A stretch of 64,000 nt of DNA from Nymphaea colorata (GCF_008831285.2 NC_045138.2:6479205-6543204), one strand, 5' to 3'. Shown: positions 33,236 through 44,199, counted from the first letter of the stretch. Numbers and translations: made by a program. Notes: a model not told the origin generated them from the sequence alone.

Positions 33236-33687
33236 AAGGATCTATGCATCATGTCCTTGAACTCCGGAAAATCCAGCCGTCCATCTGCATTGGAATCAAA
33301 CTTGGAGATCATCTCCATGCAATCCCCATCCTCTTCCTTCCACAGCCCCAACTTCACCAGCACCCTCCCAAGCTCCTTGCTCGATATGAACCCATCCCCA
33401 TCCTCGTCGAACACCTTAAACGCTTCCATCAGCTCCCTCTCGCCGTCGTCACCGTTGTCGCTGCCTCCCTCTTGATTTGCGGTGCCGGCTGCATCCTCAC
33501 ACATCGCCGCAAAGTTCTCGAGGTCGAGGCTCACGACGCCGAGGACCTTCTCCAATTCCCGGCGCCCCGGGTCGATCCCCACCAGCCGCAGCATCGACCG
33601 CAGCTCGTCGAGGTCGATCCGGCCGTCGCGGTTGCTGTCGAACCTCTCGAAGAGCGTCTGCAACTCCCATGGCTTCAGAAGCGGCAT
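33232..33687 (-). CDS. Calmodulin-like (CML) EF-hand calcium-binding protein
   Basis: A 151-residue intronless protein starting MPLLKPWELQTLFERFD. It has one N-terminal EF-hand (DSNRDGRIDLDE, residues about 17-28), a degenerate second hand without a usable loop, a low-complexity acidic linker (GGSDNGDDGE), and two C-terminal hands (DEDGDGFISSKE and DSNADGRLDFPE). This three-functional-hand layout and length fit plant CML proteins, which sense cytosolic Ca2+ and relay it to targets. An in-frame upstream ATG at 33,771 would add 28 residues, but a TATA box sits on that very codon, so the internal ATG (33,687) is preferred. The coding region is GC-richer than its surroundings. The tandem 3' flank and the decayed copy at 2 kb show past local duplication. 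The exact CML number cannot be assigned. Confidence 0.9.
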   Translation of the reverse strand: MPLLKPWELQTLFERFDSNRDGRIDLDELRSMLRLVGIDPGRRELEKVLGVVSLDLENFAAMCEDAAGTANQEGGSDNGDDGERELMEAFKVFDEDGDGFISSKELGRVLVKLGLWKEEDGDCMEMISKFDSNADGRLDFPEFKDMMHRSL

Positions 33688-33770
33688 ATGGTAAGAAGAA
33701 ATTAAGGTTGGAAGAAAGAAGAGAAAGAAGGAAACTGCTTGAAATTTTGGGCCGGCGTGAGTTACATGCA

Positions 33771-33777
33771 TTTATAG
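33771..33777 (-). promoter_or_regulatory. TATA box of the calmodulin-like gene
   Basis: On the minus strand CTATAAATG lies 84 bp before the preferred start codon. A start site about 30 bp downstream would give a 5' UTR of roughly 50 bp and would exclude the upstream ATG at 33,771. Confidence 0.65.
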
Positions 33778-34005
33778 AAGGAAAGACGGGGAAGATTCCT
33801 CTGCAACTTCCATGGGCCTGAAGATTTCTTCGTCTGTTGGAAGACGTGTGCATTAGTGCCAAAGTAGACGCAGTTTTCCTTCTGCAGGCTCGTGCTTCGT
33901 TGGACCACGTCTCTCAATTTGTTTGTCAAAAGTACGAAACCAATGGGGAGAAATCATCGACAGTCCATCTCCATCAGAGTTTCCAAGTAATTTCCTTCGT
34001 CATTG

Positions 34006-34006
34006 A

Positions 34007-34038
<32 letters not shown>
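34006..34038. repeat. (ATT)n microsatellite, about 11 units
   Basis: An uninterrupted ATT trinucleotide run. Confidence 0.95.
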
Positions 34039-34041
<3 letters not shown>

Positions 34042-34424
34042 GATTTAGATTAAAAAATTACATTTAAAATTGAAAAGAGCATTTTAATTTTTTTAATTAT
34101 TCAAAATCTAATGGTTCGAGCGACAAAAGGGTGGCATTGTAAGGTTCCTAAATGATCTGAAATTGGATGTTGACAACATTGATTTTTATACAGAAAGCGA
34201 AGGTAAAGTTGACCACTTGAAGGTACAAGCAAGTACCGTTAGCCCTTAGAATATGTGATTGAGAAGTGAACGTTGAATAGCCTCTTCATCCCACTCATAG
34301 GAACCTGTTTCCGTAGAAGTATAAAAAAAATGTCATCCTTGTGGAACCAGTTGATTCTCAATATTTTCATAAAATAAGAAATACAAGGCCCCCTCCTCTA
34401 AGGGTGAATAACGTACTAAGTGTG
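34039..34424. other. Non-coding stretch
   Basis: AT-rich sequence upstream of the calmodulin-like promoter (on its strand). No gene or repeat end that I can support. Confidence 0.4.
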
Positions 34425-34590
34425 AATAACGAACTGACCAGCTCGGCTCGAGTTCAAACAAATTATTTTAAGCCAAATTCGAGCTTATTTTTCAACTCAC
34501 TTTTTTTTTTTAGTGGAGCCGAGTTTGAATTCACTGAAGAACTTGAATTTATAAGCTCGACTCAGGCTCGAGCAAAAATGAATAGGTAAC
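34425..34590. repeat. Gene-free repeat rich in CTCGAG/CGAGCT words, copy 1
   Basis: CTCGGCTCGAGTTCAAAC on the left and GCTCGACTCAGGCTCGAGC on the right make an imperfect palindromic arrangement around AT-rich sequence. A related, more regular tract is at 41,540-41,745. Such words are common in plant MITEs whose ends read GGGGTGCA/TGCACCCC. Confidence 0.5.
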
Positions 34591-34993
34591 TTTATGAGTA
34601 TTTATTTTGGTTTTTTCGGTCTTCGTCCCACGTGTTCTATCTTCTCATTGTCTTCATATCAAGGGGTGGTTGGGACTGTTGACCGAAACCAAGCTTTCTA
34701 GCCAAGACGACTCTAAAGCTAGGTCTATAGTACTTTGGTCCCTACAAGGTCGACTGGACAGAAAGCCCGGCCGTGTCACAGGCACAGCAGATATCCCAAG
34801 CAGTCCACCACAGAAAAAAGAAAAATTAACCGTCGCTTAAATCCAATAAATCTAACTGTTATTATTTTTGTTGGATAGTTGGTTAGACCGATGGGCTGGT
34901 AAAAGTTTCATCTTTAAGTTTAATTCTTGTGAGCATTACTTTTCTAAACTATAACTACAACACTCCTACTTTTTATTCAGATCCAAAAGGTGA
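34591..34993. other. Non-coding stretch
   Basis: A 77-codon frame at 34,607-34,840 has no recognisable domain. I see no other feature. Confidence 0.4.
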
Positions 34994-35003
34994 CTCGGAC
35001 CCA

Positions 35004-35192
35004 GGGGTGGAGCCAAGGGGCTCACATGGGCTTTGGCCCGACCTCAATTTTTCTTAAAAAAAATTACATATAACTTTTAGAAAATTTTATTTGTTTGATA
35101 TAAAAATTTTGAAAAATGATATTTTAGCCGGTGTCAAAATTTAGAAACTTTAATTCGAACCTCCTAACAAAAAAATTTTAACTTCACCCTTG
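35004..35192. mobile_element. 189-bp Mutator-like MITE with 10-bp target-site duplication
   Basis: The element is flanked by CTCGGACCCA at 34,994-35,003 and 35,193-35,202. It starts GGGGTGGAGCCAAGG and ends TTTTAACTTCACCCTT, an imperfect inverted repeat of the GGCGGAGCC family. The interior is AT-rich and non-coding. A 9-11 bp duplication fits Mutator-like transposition and helps to classify the other family members in the window. Confidence 0.85.
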
Positions 35193-35202
35193 CTCGGACC
35201 CA

Positions 35203-37434
35203 AAGAGTAACGAAAAAGAAAAGTGGGCCGGCTTCATTCTTTTCTAGGCATCTCCCCCACTAAATCTAATGGCTGTGGATAATGAACCGGAGTTTAGTCA
35301 AGGGTAATGTTGACGTTTGATCTTTTAGTAAAATAAATTTAGCGTTTGAAAGAATATGTTTGGCCTTTCTTATCAAGCCAAGACAGACGGAAGTCGCTTT
35401 CATAAGGAAACTGTTATTGGAAAAAGCCGGTTGCTATCTTAGGAAGTTGCTTTCATTAAGAAAATGGAGGTTTCTAGTGGAAATGTAAGGGGCAACGTGT
35501 TTGGCTATGGAACCTTGTTCATGCCACATAGTCTCTTAATTTTCTACAGGATGAAGTATGGAAGAAATTTCTCATGAAAGCAATTTCTTAGAATCTCTCT
35601 CTAATAGAAGGCATTTGTTAGGAAGAACATTAATTTTGAGATTCTTAAAACGCATGTTTCAATAAGATCAAGTTTTTAATATTCTGAAAAATATGTTGTT
35701 ATTTATTTATTCAACCTGTCACTTTTATTTCCTATAAAGCAAGTTTGGAATGAACGAAAGCCATCAGATGAAGGGTTGAAGCCCTCCTTTCTTCCTCATG
35801 CCCTCGGAATCAAAGGCTGTTTCTGCTATTTAAGTGGAAGGTTTTCACCTTTGGTAATTCAAACCCATCTGTGAAACCCAGTAGGTGAGGCTGCTCGATT
35901 CGGCCAACCAATTCATCGAAGTGAACTAGTTTGTGAATGCTTCTAATTTCCAATTTCTTACTGATGTTATTATACTAAGAAGATAAGATCAACTTACGTT
36001 ATAATCAATATTTCTCATCAAAATTTTAGATATGAAACTTCTCAAACTATGGAGCTGTAAATGGTTTGGATTAAAGTCAGATGTCCGACTAAAACTAATG
36101 ATTAACAATAAATATGTGCACTCTATTTTGAAGTACTACGGAGTCAATTCTTTGAGTGTTTTTCAGGTAAAATTTGACCGTTCCACATATCAATCATTCA
36201 AAGATTCGCTTCTGTTTGATTTGTGCGACATTTTTAGAGAGATGGGACCAACGTGATGGAACAAGGCTTGACTGTTCTTGGCGCCTTTACCAAGGGTAAT
36301 CAAACCAAAAACTAAGCTTTACCCTTCTATTGTCTAAGTATTTAAATGTCACATTGATTCTAATGCAAAAATAAAGGAAAATGTGCCCTAACTTTTGAAA
36401 GTATTGGTTTGTTAAAATCTAAGTTGGCCTCAAAACTTAAGATTCGTAATCAAATGTCATTAGATTATCTTCATTGTCATCATAGGCCACACAACGATTT
36501 CTCCTAAGCTATATGATCCATGCATCTCAAAGATTTGATTATTAGAATTGGGTTGCTAGGGTTGAAGGTCAAGACTTGGGTCTAGGTTCTAAGTTTTCAA
36601 TTGATTGGTGATCTGGTTTGAAATGGAATTTTGGAAGACTGGTTTCAAATTGAAAGCTGAGTTTTTACATGAGTGTTTTGGTAGTTAGGATTTTTTATGT
36701 GATCAAAGTTTTGAGATATTTTCAAGTTTGAGACTTAAAGAGTTCAAGTTCAATGGATCTTGGAAACTTCTTAGGTTCCGTCAGGTTTCTTAATTGATTT
36801 GGGATGTTAAGATGTGTGTTCCTAATGGTTTGCTGTAGGTTTGGCAAGCACTAGAATTGGTCGTTTAGAATGTTAATATTTATAATATTATCGTTTGAGG
36901 TGAGAAATTGTTAATGCATCAAGGTTTTGTGACTTGAATCACTTGATGCTTTTTAATTTAGGTTTAGGGTGAGGGGCTTTGATATTTTAACAGTTAAGCC
37001 TAAGTTGATAGTCTTGATTTGGTTTTGGTTTTCCTAAGTTTCATGGTGTCCTATTCATTGAGATCTTTGAGGTTTTAGAAAACTTCATTTTTGGAATACT
37101 TGTGCTTTCTAAATTCTTTTGTGTGAGTGAGTTTAATACTAAAATGAAAAACAAACTTTATGACATGCATAAAAAGAAAATTAAAAATTAACAACTTAAA
37201 ATAAATGAGAAGGAGGGTCATGCATTACCCCAGACTAACATGAAAATTAAAACAAATTAGTATATAGATTGGAAATTTTAAAAACGATAATTTTATTCCC
37301 TTAAATCAAGATTAGTACTATGATTAAGAGATTAATCATTCTTGAACTTCATTTAAACATGCTAAGTAAAGAGAACGTAAGTCTAAGACATAGAGGGAGA
37401 CATACCTAACCTCTTTTTAGGCATAATTGACAAA
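35203..37434. other. Non-coding stretch
   Basis: No supported gene. A 74-codon frame at 36,032-36,256 has ordinary composition, but I recognise no family and it lacks context. The sequence 36,500-37,100 is T/G-rich with repeated GGTTT / GATTTGG words. Confidence 0.45.
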
Positions 37435-37800
37435 TAAATTAAATTCTATGGTCTGTATCTGAAAGTAATGGTTTGGATCCTGTGGGCCCCAAATTGATAG
37501 TTTGGATCCAGATGGATCCGAAAGTAATGATTTGGATGCTGATGGACCCAAAAGTGATGGTTTGGATTTCAATAGATCCAAAACTGAATGCTTGGATCTA
37601 AAATGGATCCAAAAATTAAAGTTGGATCCGAATGACATCTAAAAGACACATTGGGATCTGAAATTGATAGTTTAGGTCTGAAATAGACCCGGAAATGTGA
37701 TTTAGGTCTTATTTTTAATTTGAAGTGGATCTAGAGTTTGGACTTCGAACAAAATTGTGTTTGAGTCTAGTTTGAATCTGAAAGCTGATTTTTGGACGTA
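37435..37800. repeat. Degenerate GGATCC/TTTGGATC tandem-like tract
   Basis: Repeats of TTTGGATCC-AGATGGATCC-AAA type recur about every 35-40 bp with many changes. It resembles the tract at 24,960-25,535. Confidence 0.65.
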
Positions 37801-38687
37801 GGATTTTAAATATTGGGGTTGTGATGGTTGAATGAAGGTTTGAATTTGATATCTAACTTGGGTAGATGACCAAACAACTACATATAGATGAAACTATATA
37901 TATAAATTAATATTATATGATGAAAATGCTTATCACCTTTTCCTCCTTATTTTTTTATTAATCGTCTGTCATGTTGGACCCAATAATGCAGACTAGATGG
38001 TTGGGTGACTATAAAAAACTTTATATATATATATATTTCTTTCATGGTGTAGCAAAATAGTTGTAGTGAATATTTGGGGTGTGCACTATGAGTTGAAGAC
38101 ATTGAAAACAGTCCTAAACCCTAAGAGGATAGTGGAAGGGAGAGGCTATGGCCTTTTCTCGAGCAGCAGGATTAACTTTTTGCTCACCTAAACAACAAAT
38201 ATGTGCAGTTTTGGGCTCAAAGGTGAAGTATGACTTGTGCATGTATTTGGGTTCATTTATACCGAAAAATTTATCTTAGTTAAGGTTTTTTTAGTCAGTA
38301 GACGCAGGCTGCTCTTTCCAAGTGAATCTGAATTCCAGGTGAATCTGAACTCAAATGAATCTCATGGCTCCATCCGGTTTCCTTAAACCCAAACCAAACC
38401 GGCCTGCCTTCATTGTAGAAAGCGACATACGAAAGAACCCTTCATGAATTCAGATTAACACAAAAAAGATGTGGAAGGGTTAACACAAAAAAGAAATCAT
38501 ATGCTGAGAAGAGGGTAGGGGTGGGGGCGTGTTATTTTTTATGTTTGCTTTGAATGGGGTGCAAATTGAATAAAATCTTGAGGTTAAAAATGGTTTCGCT
38601 TTCAAAACGCCATTTCCCAATTTAATCTTTAGATGATACAAAAACTGAGTTTTGCTAAAACTCATTTTGGCAAAACCTGTTTCCTGA

Positions 38688-38765
38688 CAGGGAGTGAGTG
38701 AATGACTTACAATTTAGGGATGTCAACAGGGAGTGAGTGAATGACTGACAATTTAGGGATGTCAA
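38688..38765. repeat. 39-bp tandem duplication spanning a MITE end
   Basis: CAGGGAGTGAGTGAATGACT then (T/G)ACAATTTAGGGATGTCAA occurs twice in a row (38,688-38,726 and 38,727-38,765) with one difference. The second copy contains the MITE terminus, so the duplication happened after insertion. Confidence 0.9.
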
Positions 38766-39200
38766 TGTATCCGATTTGAATCAGATACTTGACCGATTCG
38801 ATCCGAAGATATGGAGAAAAAATTAATATCTGATTAAAAAATCGAATCAGATTCGGATTTAATAAATGACATCTGTTCGGATTCAGATTTGGATTCGGAT
38901 ATACATAAATATTCAATCGGATTCGGATTGGACTCATTTTTAGACAAATATCATGTATCTAATGCTATTAAATTTTGAAAATTGGCAAATTCCGGTTCAA
39001 AATTTAGATTCGGATTTGGATACAAATATCAAAATTGGATTCAGATCAGATTTGGATTGTAAAATCAGATTTTGGATTCAGATTCAGATATGACTTTTCT
39101 TTATTTAAATTCGAATCCAAATTAAAATTTGAATATGTGACGAAAAAAGCAGATATGATTAAGGATATATCCGATCCGAATCTGGTAAGTTGACATCCCT
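38755..39200. mobile_element. MITE of the AGGGATGTCAA family, copy 3 (best preserved)
   Basis: The 446-bp element has termini AGGGATGTCAA and TTGACATCCCT, with sub-terminal GTATCCGATT- and GATCCGAATC-like words also inverted. The interior is packed with GGATTCGGATT. It is collinear with copies at 19.4 and 26.95 kb. The superfamily is probably hAT, judging only from general similarity; no 8-bp duplication was found. Confidence 0.8.
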
Positions 39201-39980
39201 ATTCTCATTACGCAAACATACAATTAAGTTTTCCAAAAATGATTAAAAACCCAACTTTTTGAAAAATTAATTTGGGTAAAACCAGTCCTTTAATTTTGAG
39301 TGTGTCATCCAAACGCTGCCTTAGTTTAATTAACCCAAACCCGAACTTGTTTGCGCCATTAAAAAAAATTATCGTTATTAACAAAATATCGTGGTAAAAA
39401 CTTGAAAATAAGAAAATATAAGCAACTTGTTTTATCGCATTTTTTATTGTTCTTACATCCAATTTTCCAAACTATCGACTTGCCTACATGGATGAGCTGA
39501 GCTGAAGCTGTCAACTGCTCCCTCTGACCCAAAATTTTGCAGAAGACACCTCAAAACCAATTTAAAAACACATTTTTTGAAGTTAAAAATTGTTATTCAA
39601 GCATGTTTGGATGATATAAAAAATGAGTTTTGCCTAAACTCATTTTGACATAAAATGTTTTTGAAATAGGAAATGACTCGACACTTCTTTGGTTATTCAT
39701 ACAAAAATCTGTTTTGGTCTCATTAACCAAACACACAGATAGTTTTTCAAAAGTAATTAAAAAACCATTTTTTTGAAAAATTATATAGATAAAACTAGAT
39801 TTTTTAGTATATCATCCAAACGCTCCGTTTGTCTAGATTAGACATAGTTCAAGCCCAAACCAAAAGTTCTTTGTGCCATTTTAAAAAAAATATGGTTATT
39901 ATCAAAATATCGCCTTAGAAACATGAAGTTGAAAAAAAAAACAAGGTGATTATCGCATTTTTAGTGTTCTTATTGTCAAG

Positions 39981-40600
39981 GAGCTCCAATCAGGGTTGTA
40001 ATGACATGCCAATTGTCCATATTAGTCAGTCTCAACTTAAAAAGACACTGAAAGGTTCGCTAATCTTATTTTACTACTGAAAGTAAAGTTTCTTTCACTA
40101 AGAACAATGGAAATATTTTACTACTACAAATAAAGTTTCTTAACCGAAGACAAAATTTTATTTTAAAAAATGCGGCTTTAATTATTATTTATCAAATTAT
40201 GCTCTCTTCAACTTAATATTGTAATAACAAAAGAAAATATATATTTTTTTTTCAATAATAAGTGTTCATATCTGAAATTGATTTGATCAACTTGCATACA
40301 CAACTCTCCTTTTATTTCATATCCAGGAGGCAAGTCCATGTAAATATGTTCTTGTAATTTCGCAAAAATGCATTATTCAAGACCATTTTTCTGCAATATT
40401 CACCCATATTTTATTGTAATTGATGACAAACACCTTATAATAACCATATTCACAGTTGGTGTGAAAGTTTTATGATAGTCTTGACCTTCAACCAGGGCGG
40501 AGCAAAGGCCCTTCTGGGCCTTCGTCTCACCTCAATTTTTTTTTCTATATAAAAAATTTCACTTTTTCTATATAAAAAAATGACTCCTACAAATTGTTGC
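39981..40600. other. Non-coding stretch with one MITE end
   Basis: CAGGGCGGAGCAAAGGCCC at about 40,493 resembles a terminus of the GGCGGAGCC family. The opposite end was not found. Otherwise AT-rich sequence without a gene. Confidence 0.45.
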
Positions 40601-40711
40601 ACGCCATAGTCTGCAGACTCAATCCATTCATAATTTTTCCAAACTATCGACCCACTGATATACATGAAAAACTAATGAAAAGATAGATGAGAAGAACACG
40701 GCAGTACAAAC

Positions 40712-40808
40712 CTGATAAAGTAAGTCTCCATTGCTGACAACAACAAGCTTATGGTCCACGGTAAACTCCAGATCATAGCTGAATAAAACAAAGGAACCAT
40801 TCACATAA
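40712..40808 (-). pseudogene. Exon-like segment of an unidentified host gene
   Basis: On the minus strand TTGGTCTTCCAG|TTATGTG (acceptor at 40,809) and CTTTATCAG|GTTTGT (donor at 40,711) bracket a 97-bp open segment encoding SYVNGSFVLFSYDLEFT and VVVSNGDLLYQ. The balanced composition and the two splice motifs suggest a real or recently lost exon. A 5' UTR-like region follows upstream on the same strand (about 41,060-41,500: a TTTTAGGGTTTCC word, CT-rich DNA, and two GTGTAAGTTC donors near 41,050-41,080). I do not recognise the protein, and no further exons are visible. Confidence 0.35.
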
Positions 40809-41246
40809 CTGGAAGACCAACAAAGGAAAATGAAATAAACCCCAGACAGGCAGACTGAGATATTCATTTATCTAGCTATTCTAATCTTTGGATCATAGCT
40901 TACTTGAAGGCACAGACCAGTTACATAGAAATGTGGACTACAGCTAAACAAAAACATTAGAAAAACCAATAACCAATAAAAATAGGAATCACGATGAAAA
41001 CAAGAGAGAGAATGCAGAAAGAAAGCGTGAGAAAGAGAGAGAACTTACACAAGCAGGAATCTTCAACAGGAACTTACACACGCAGGAACCCTGGGCTGAA
41101 AGCAGAGCAGAGCAGCCGGTTGACCTTGAAGGCTTGAAGGATGAAGGAAGTGGTCCGCGGACGAGTAAAGGTTAGGCGGTAGGCCGTTAGGGTTGCAAAC
41201 TCACAATGGAGGAAAAGTTTCAGTCACTCACAGACGGAGAACGAGA

Positions 41247-41442
41247 GAAGAGAAGGAGAAGTCGGAGAGAGGCAGAGAGCCAGAGGGATAACAGGAGAAG
41301 AGAAGGAGATGTTGGAGAGAGGCAGAGAGCCAGAGGGATAACGGGAGAAGAGAAGGAGAAGTTGGAGAGAGGGCAGAGCCGCAGAGGGATAATGGGAGAA
41401 GAGAAGGAAAAGTCGGAGAGAGGCAGAGAGCGAGAGGGATAG
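41247..41442. repeat. GA-rich minisatellite, about 62-bp unit, 3.2 copies
   Basis: The unit AGAAGAGAAGGAGAAGTCGG followed by AGAGAGGCAGAGAG and CAGAGGGATAAC repeats three times with few changes. It makes low-complexity frames on both strands. If the exon-like segment at 40.7 kb belongs to a gene, this lies in its 5' leader. Confidence 0.85.
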
Positions 41443-41539
41443 TTGGAGTCGGAGAAAAGGAAACCCTAAAAGGAAACACTAAAACAAAAAAGTGTTTCCC
41501 GCCTGAGACGATTCTGAACCGGTTTTTAAAAAACCGGTA

Positions 41540-41745
41540 TTTTAATACAATCGAGCCGAGTCGAGCTTTAACGAGTTCAGTTGAGTGAACTCGAGCTCGA
41601 CCCGTTTAGTTAAACGAGTCGACCAGCGAACTCGAGCTCGACTCGTTTAACAAAATGAGCAGCTTGTTTAAACTAACGAGTCGAGTTAAACGAGTCGAGT
41701 TAAACGAGTCGAGTTCGAGTAATTCGACTCGTTGTGCACCCCTAC
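41540..41745. repeat. GAGTCGAGTTAAAC repeat tract, copy 2
   Basis: The tract contains three direct repeats of AACGAGTCGAGTTA near 41,675-41,715 and many CTCGAGCTCGA palindromes. It ends TTGTGCACCCCTA. The 5' end of the copia element next to it is cut at this point. Confidence 0.7.
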
Positions 41746-42935
41746 CAATAGCTTCCAACACTTTCAGTCGATTAAGTAAACTGGAGATAATTATCTCCTG
41801 TGGGAGTCACAGTTTACTCCCATTTTAATCACTTATGATTTAATGGGGATGGTTGATGGCAGTACACCTTCTCCTGAGAAACACAAAAGAGGTACACTTG
41901 AGATTAATCCTGAATAGCATGAGTGACTTAGGCATTATCAGTTACTTGTCAGTTTGTTGATATCTTCTCTGACGAAAATATTCATAGTCAGATTGTTCCT
42001 TTAAAGTCTTCGCATGAAGTATGGAAAGCATTAACAGTCTTACGCTGCACATTCCTGATCGGGTTGGGTTATGCAACTGAGATCACAATTTCAAGATCTT
42101 AGAAAAGGGGATAAATCCGTGGGTGAATATTTTCAAAGAGCAAAAAACTTGGCTCATCAGTTGGCCATTGCATCGAAACCAATCTCTAATGAAGATATAA
42201 TGATGCAAATCCTTAAAGGTCTCCCATCTGAGTATATGGCATTCAGAACATTTATAGGGACATGTCCAATTCTAGTCTTTAGGATGAATTGCAGAGTTTG
42301 CTTTTGATCCAAGAAGCTCGATTTAATGAAAATGATGATATTGTGAATATCAATGCCAATGTCATTATGAAGACCAGCAGTGATAAAGGTCAGGGATAAA
42401 ATGTGCAATACAATAATCAGACTTATAATAGAAACAAATACAAGAAAAATTGGAAGAAGGTACGGAATCGATTTGGAAATAAACCTATGTGTCAAATCTG
42501 TGAGAAGATTGGACACACTACAAAGACCTGTTATTGCTACACTAATCTGCTGCCTAAGTATCAAAAGGGAACAAAGCCTCAAGCAACTCTATTGCATCTG
42601 ATGATGATTCTTGGTATCCAGACTCAGGGGCAAGCCATCATTTGATATTGACAACCTCTCTTTATATTCAACATATCATGGAAAAGATGAGGTGAAGACA
42701 GGGGACAGATCAGGTCTGTTAATTCAACACATTGGCTCATCTTGTGTTTCCAATAATTTTGATGTGAAAGATATTTTACATGTGTGTGGCATTACAAAGA
42801 CTTTATTATCTGTGCATAAATTTATTAAAGACAATAACGTCATATTTGAGTTCACACCCATTGCTTGTTATAGTATGGAACAGGGCACAAGGGAGATCAT
42901 TCAGCACAGACAAAGTAGAGATGAACTATAACAAA
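41746..42935 (+). pseudogene. Copia element 2 gag and protease, broken
   Basis: The element is 5'-truncated, with no LTR or primer site. Gag reads DNYLLWESQFTP near 41,790, then QFQDLRKGDKSVGEYFQRAK and MMQILKGLPSEYMAFRTF (42,071-42,307). A CCHC-like knuckle MCQICEKIGHTTKTC is near 42,490. The protease region has DSGASHH in shifted frame near 42,620 (PDSGA-SHHL), then DNLSLYSTYHGKDEV. Several stops and frameshifts. Confidence 0.85.
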
Positions 42936-42949
42936 CATCAAAATAAGCA

Positions 42950-43940
42950 AGCGAAAAATGCCGAGAGCAAGTTGACACTTATTTGGCATCAGCGCCTTGG
43001 ACACCGTGTGTTTAAGATTATCGAGTCAGTTTCAAATTCTATGAATACACCGTATGACACTTATTTTGATCATTTTGTGGGTGAAGCTTGTCATGATGGC
43101 AAGTCACATAGACTTCCTTTTAAAAATAAATTGGTTCTTATATTGAATCTTTAGAATTTTTTTTTTTTAATGTTTGGGGACCAGCCCCAGTACTTAGCTC
43201 TAGTGGCTTTAAATATTATGTTATTTTCATTGGTGGGTACTCCAAATATATTTGCATATATTGCATGCAACATAAATCAAATGTGTTAAAAGTTTTTACT
43301 GCTTTCAAGGCACATGTTGAAAATGTTGTTAAACGAAGATAAAATCTTTTCACTCCAATGGGGGTGGAGAATTTCAAGCCCTTTCAGAATTTTTAGCTAA
43401 ACATGGGATTGGGCAAACAGTGTCATGCCCACACACCCCACAACAAAGTGGGATGTCTGAATGCCACCATTGCCACATTGTTGAAACCAGTTTGAGCATG
43501 ATGACTCATGTTGATTCACCAAAAGATTATTGGGCACAAGTTTTTCATTCAGCTGTATTTCTCATTAATCTGCTCCCACCCAAAGTTTTAAAATACAAGT
43601 CACCTATGGAAGTTTTATTTAGACAAAAGTCAGATTACAATGTTCTTAAAGTTTATGGCAGCACTTGTTACCCTTGTACATATTCATATAGACAGAACAA
43701 ATTAGATTACAAAAGCGAGTTGTGCACATTTATTGGATATGCTCCTAACCACCATAGGTACTTGTGTTTAAGAATAAGAGATAAAAAAATATTCATTTCC
43801 AAACATGTGAGGTTTGATGAAAACAATTCCCAATCCTTGAACTTCAAAGGAAGATGCCACGAAGGGAAAATGGCGACAAAAGTTACCCCAATGTGCAGAA
43901 CCTTGACGTGCCATCATTCATCATGCCAAATAAAATGAGT
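42950..43940 (+). pseudogene. Copia element 2 integrase, broken
   Basis: LTLIWHQRLGHRVFKII near 42,975 is the pre-integrase HQRLGH zinc-finger start. WGPAPVLSSSGFKYYVIFI carries the start of the catalytic core (the usual DLWGPAP, with the D lost to a T-run at 43,153). HTPQQSGMSECHH (43,430) corresponds to the TPQQNGVAERKH box. The glutamate of that box is kept but its context is altered. The integrase C-terminus KSPMEVLFRQKSDYNVLKV and GCTCYP-like follow. Inactive because of stops between blocks. Confidence 0.85.
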
Positions 43941-44199
43941 TCAAATGGAGAAATGCATCACATCAATTTGGACAATTCTGAAAATACTAACCATCCCATA
44001 ACAGTATCAGGTAATATAGAAAATGTATCTGAATTTACTGAACCTGCTAAAACTGAGCAAGAAACTCAATATCTCGAGGGTTCATATTCACACGAGGAAA
44101 AATCATCTGGCCGCACACATCATATGATAACCAGATCACAGACAGGGAGTCTAAAAACCAAAGTATATTAATCAAGCAAGCATACACCACCCCTTGCAG

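Larger units (their letters stand above)
38570..39980. repeat. Old tandem duplication, first copy split by a MITE
   Basis: Copy 1 is 38,570-38,754 plus 39,201-39,475; copy 2 is about 39,555-39,980. Shared words include GAGTTTTGC-AAACTCATTTTG, TTGAAAAATTA, TCATCCAAACGCT, TGCGCCATT/TGTGCCATT and CAAAATATCG. Copy 2 has no MITE at the corresponding point. No gene. Confidence 0.7.

Noticed and set aside
33477-33821. Arg/Ser-rich frame on the plus strand opposite the CML gene
   Set aside because: Antisense shadow of the GC-rich EF-hand coding sequence. The minus strand has the recognisable domains.
36032-36256. Possible small gene of 74 codons
   Set aside because: No start context, family similarity or neighbouring exon that I can recognise. 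Treated as chance.
41206-41479. Arg/Glu-rich and Ser/Leu-rich frames on both strands
   Set aside because: Both are products of the 62-bp GA minisatellite.
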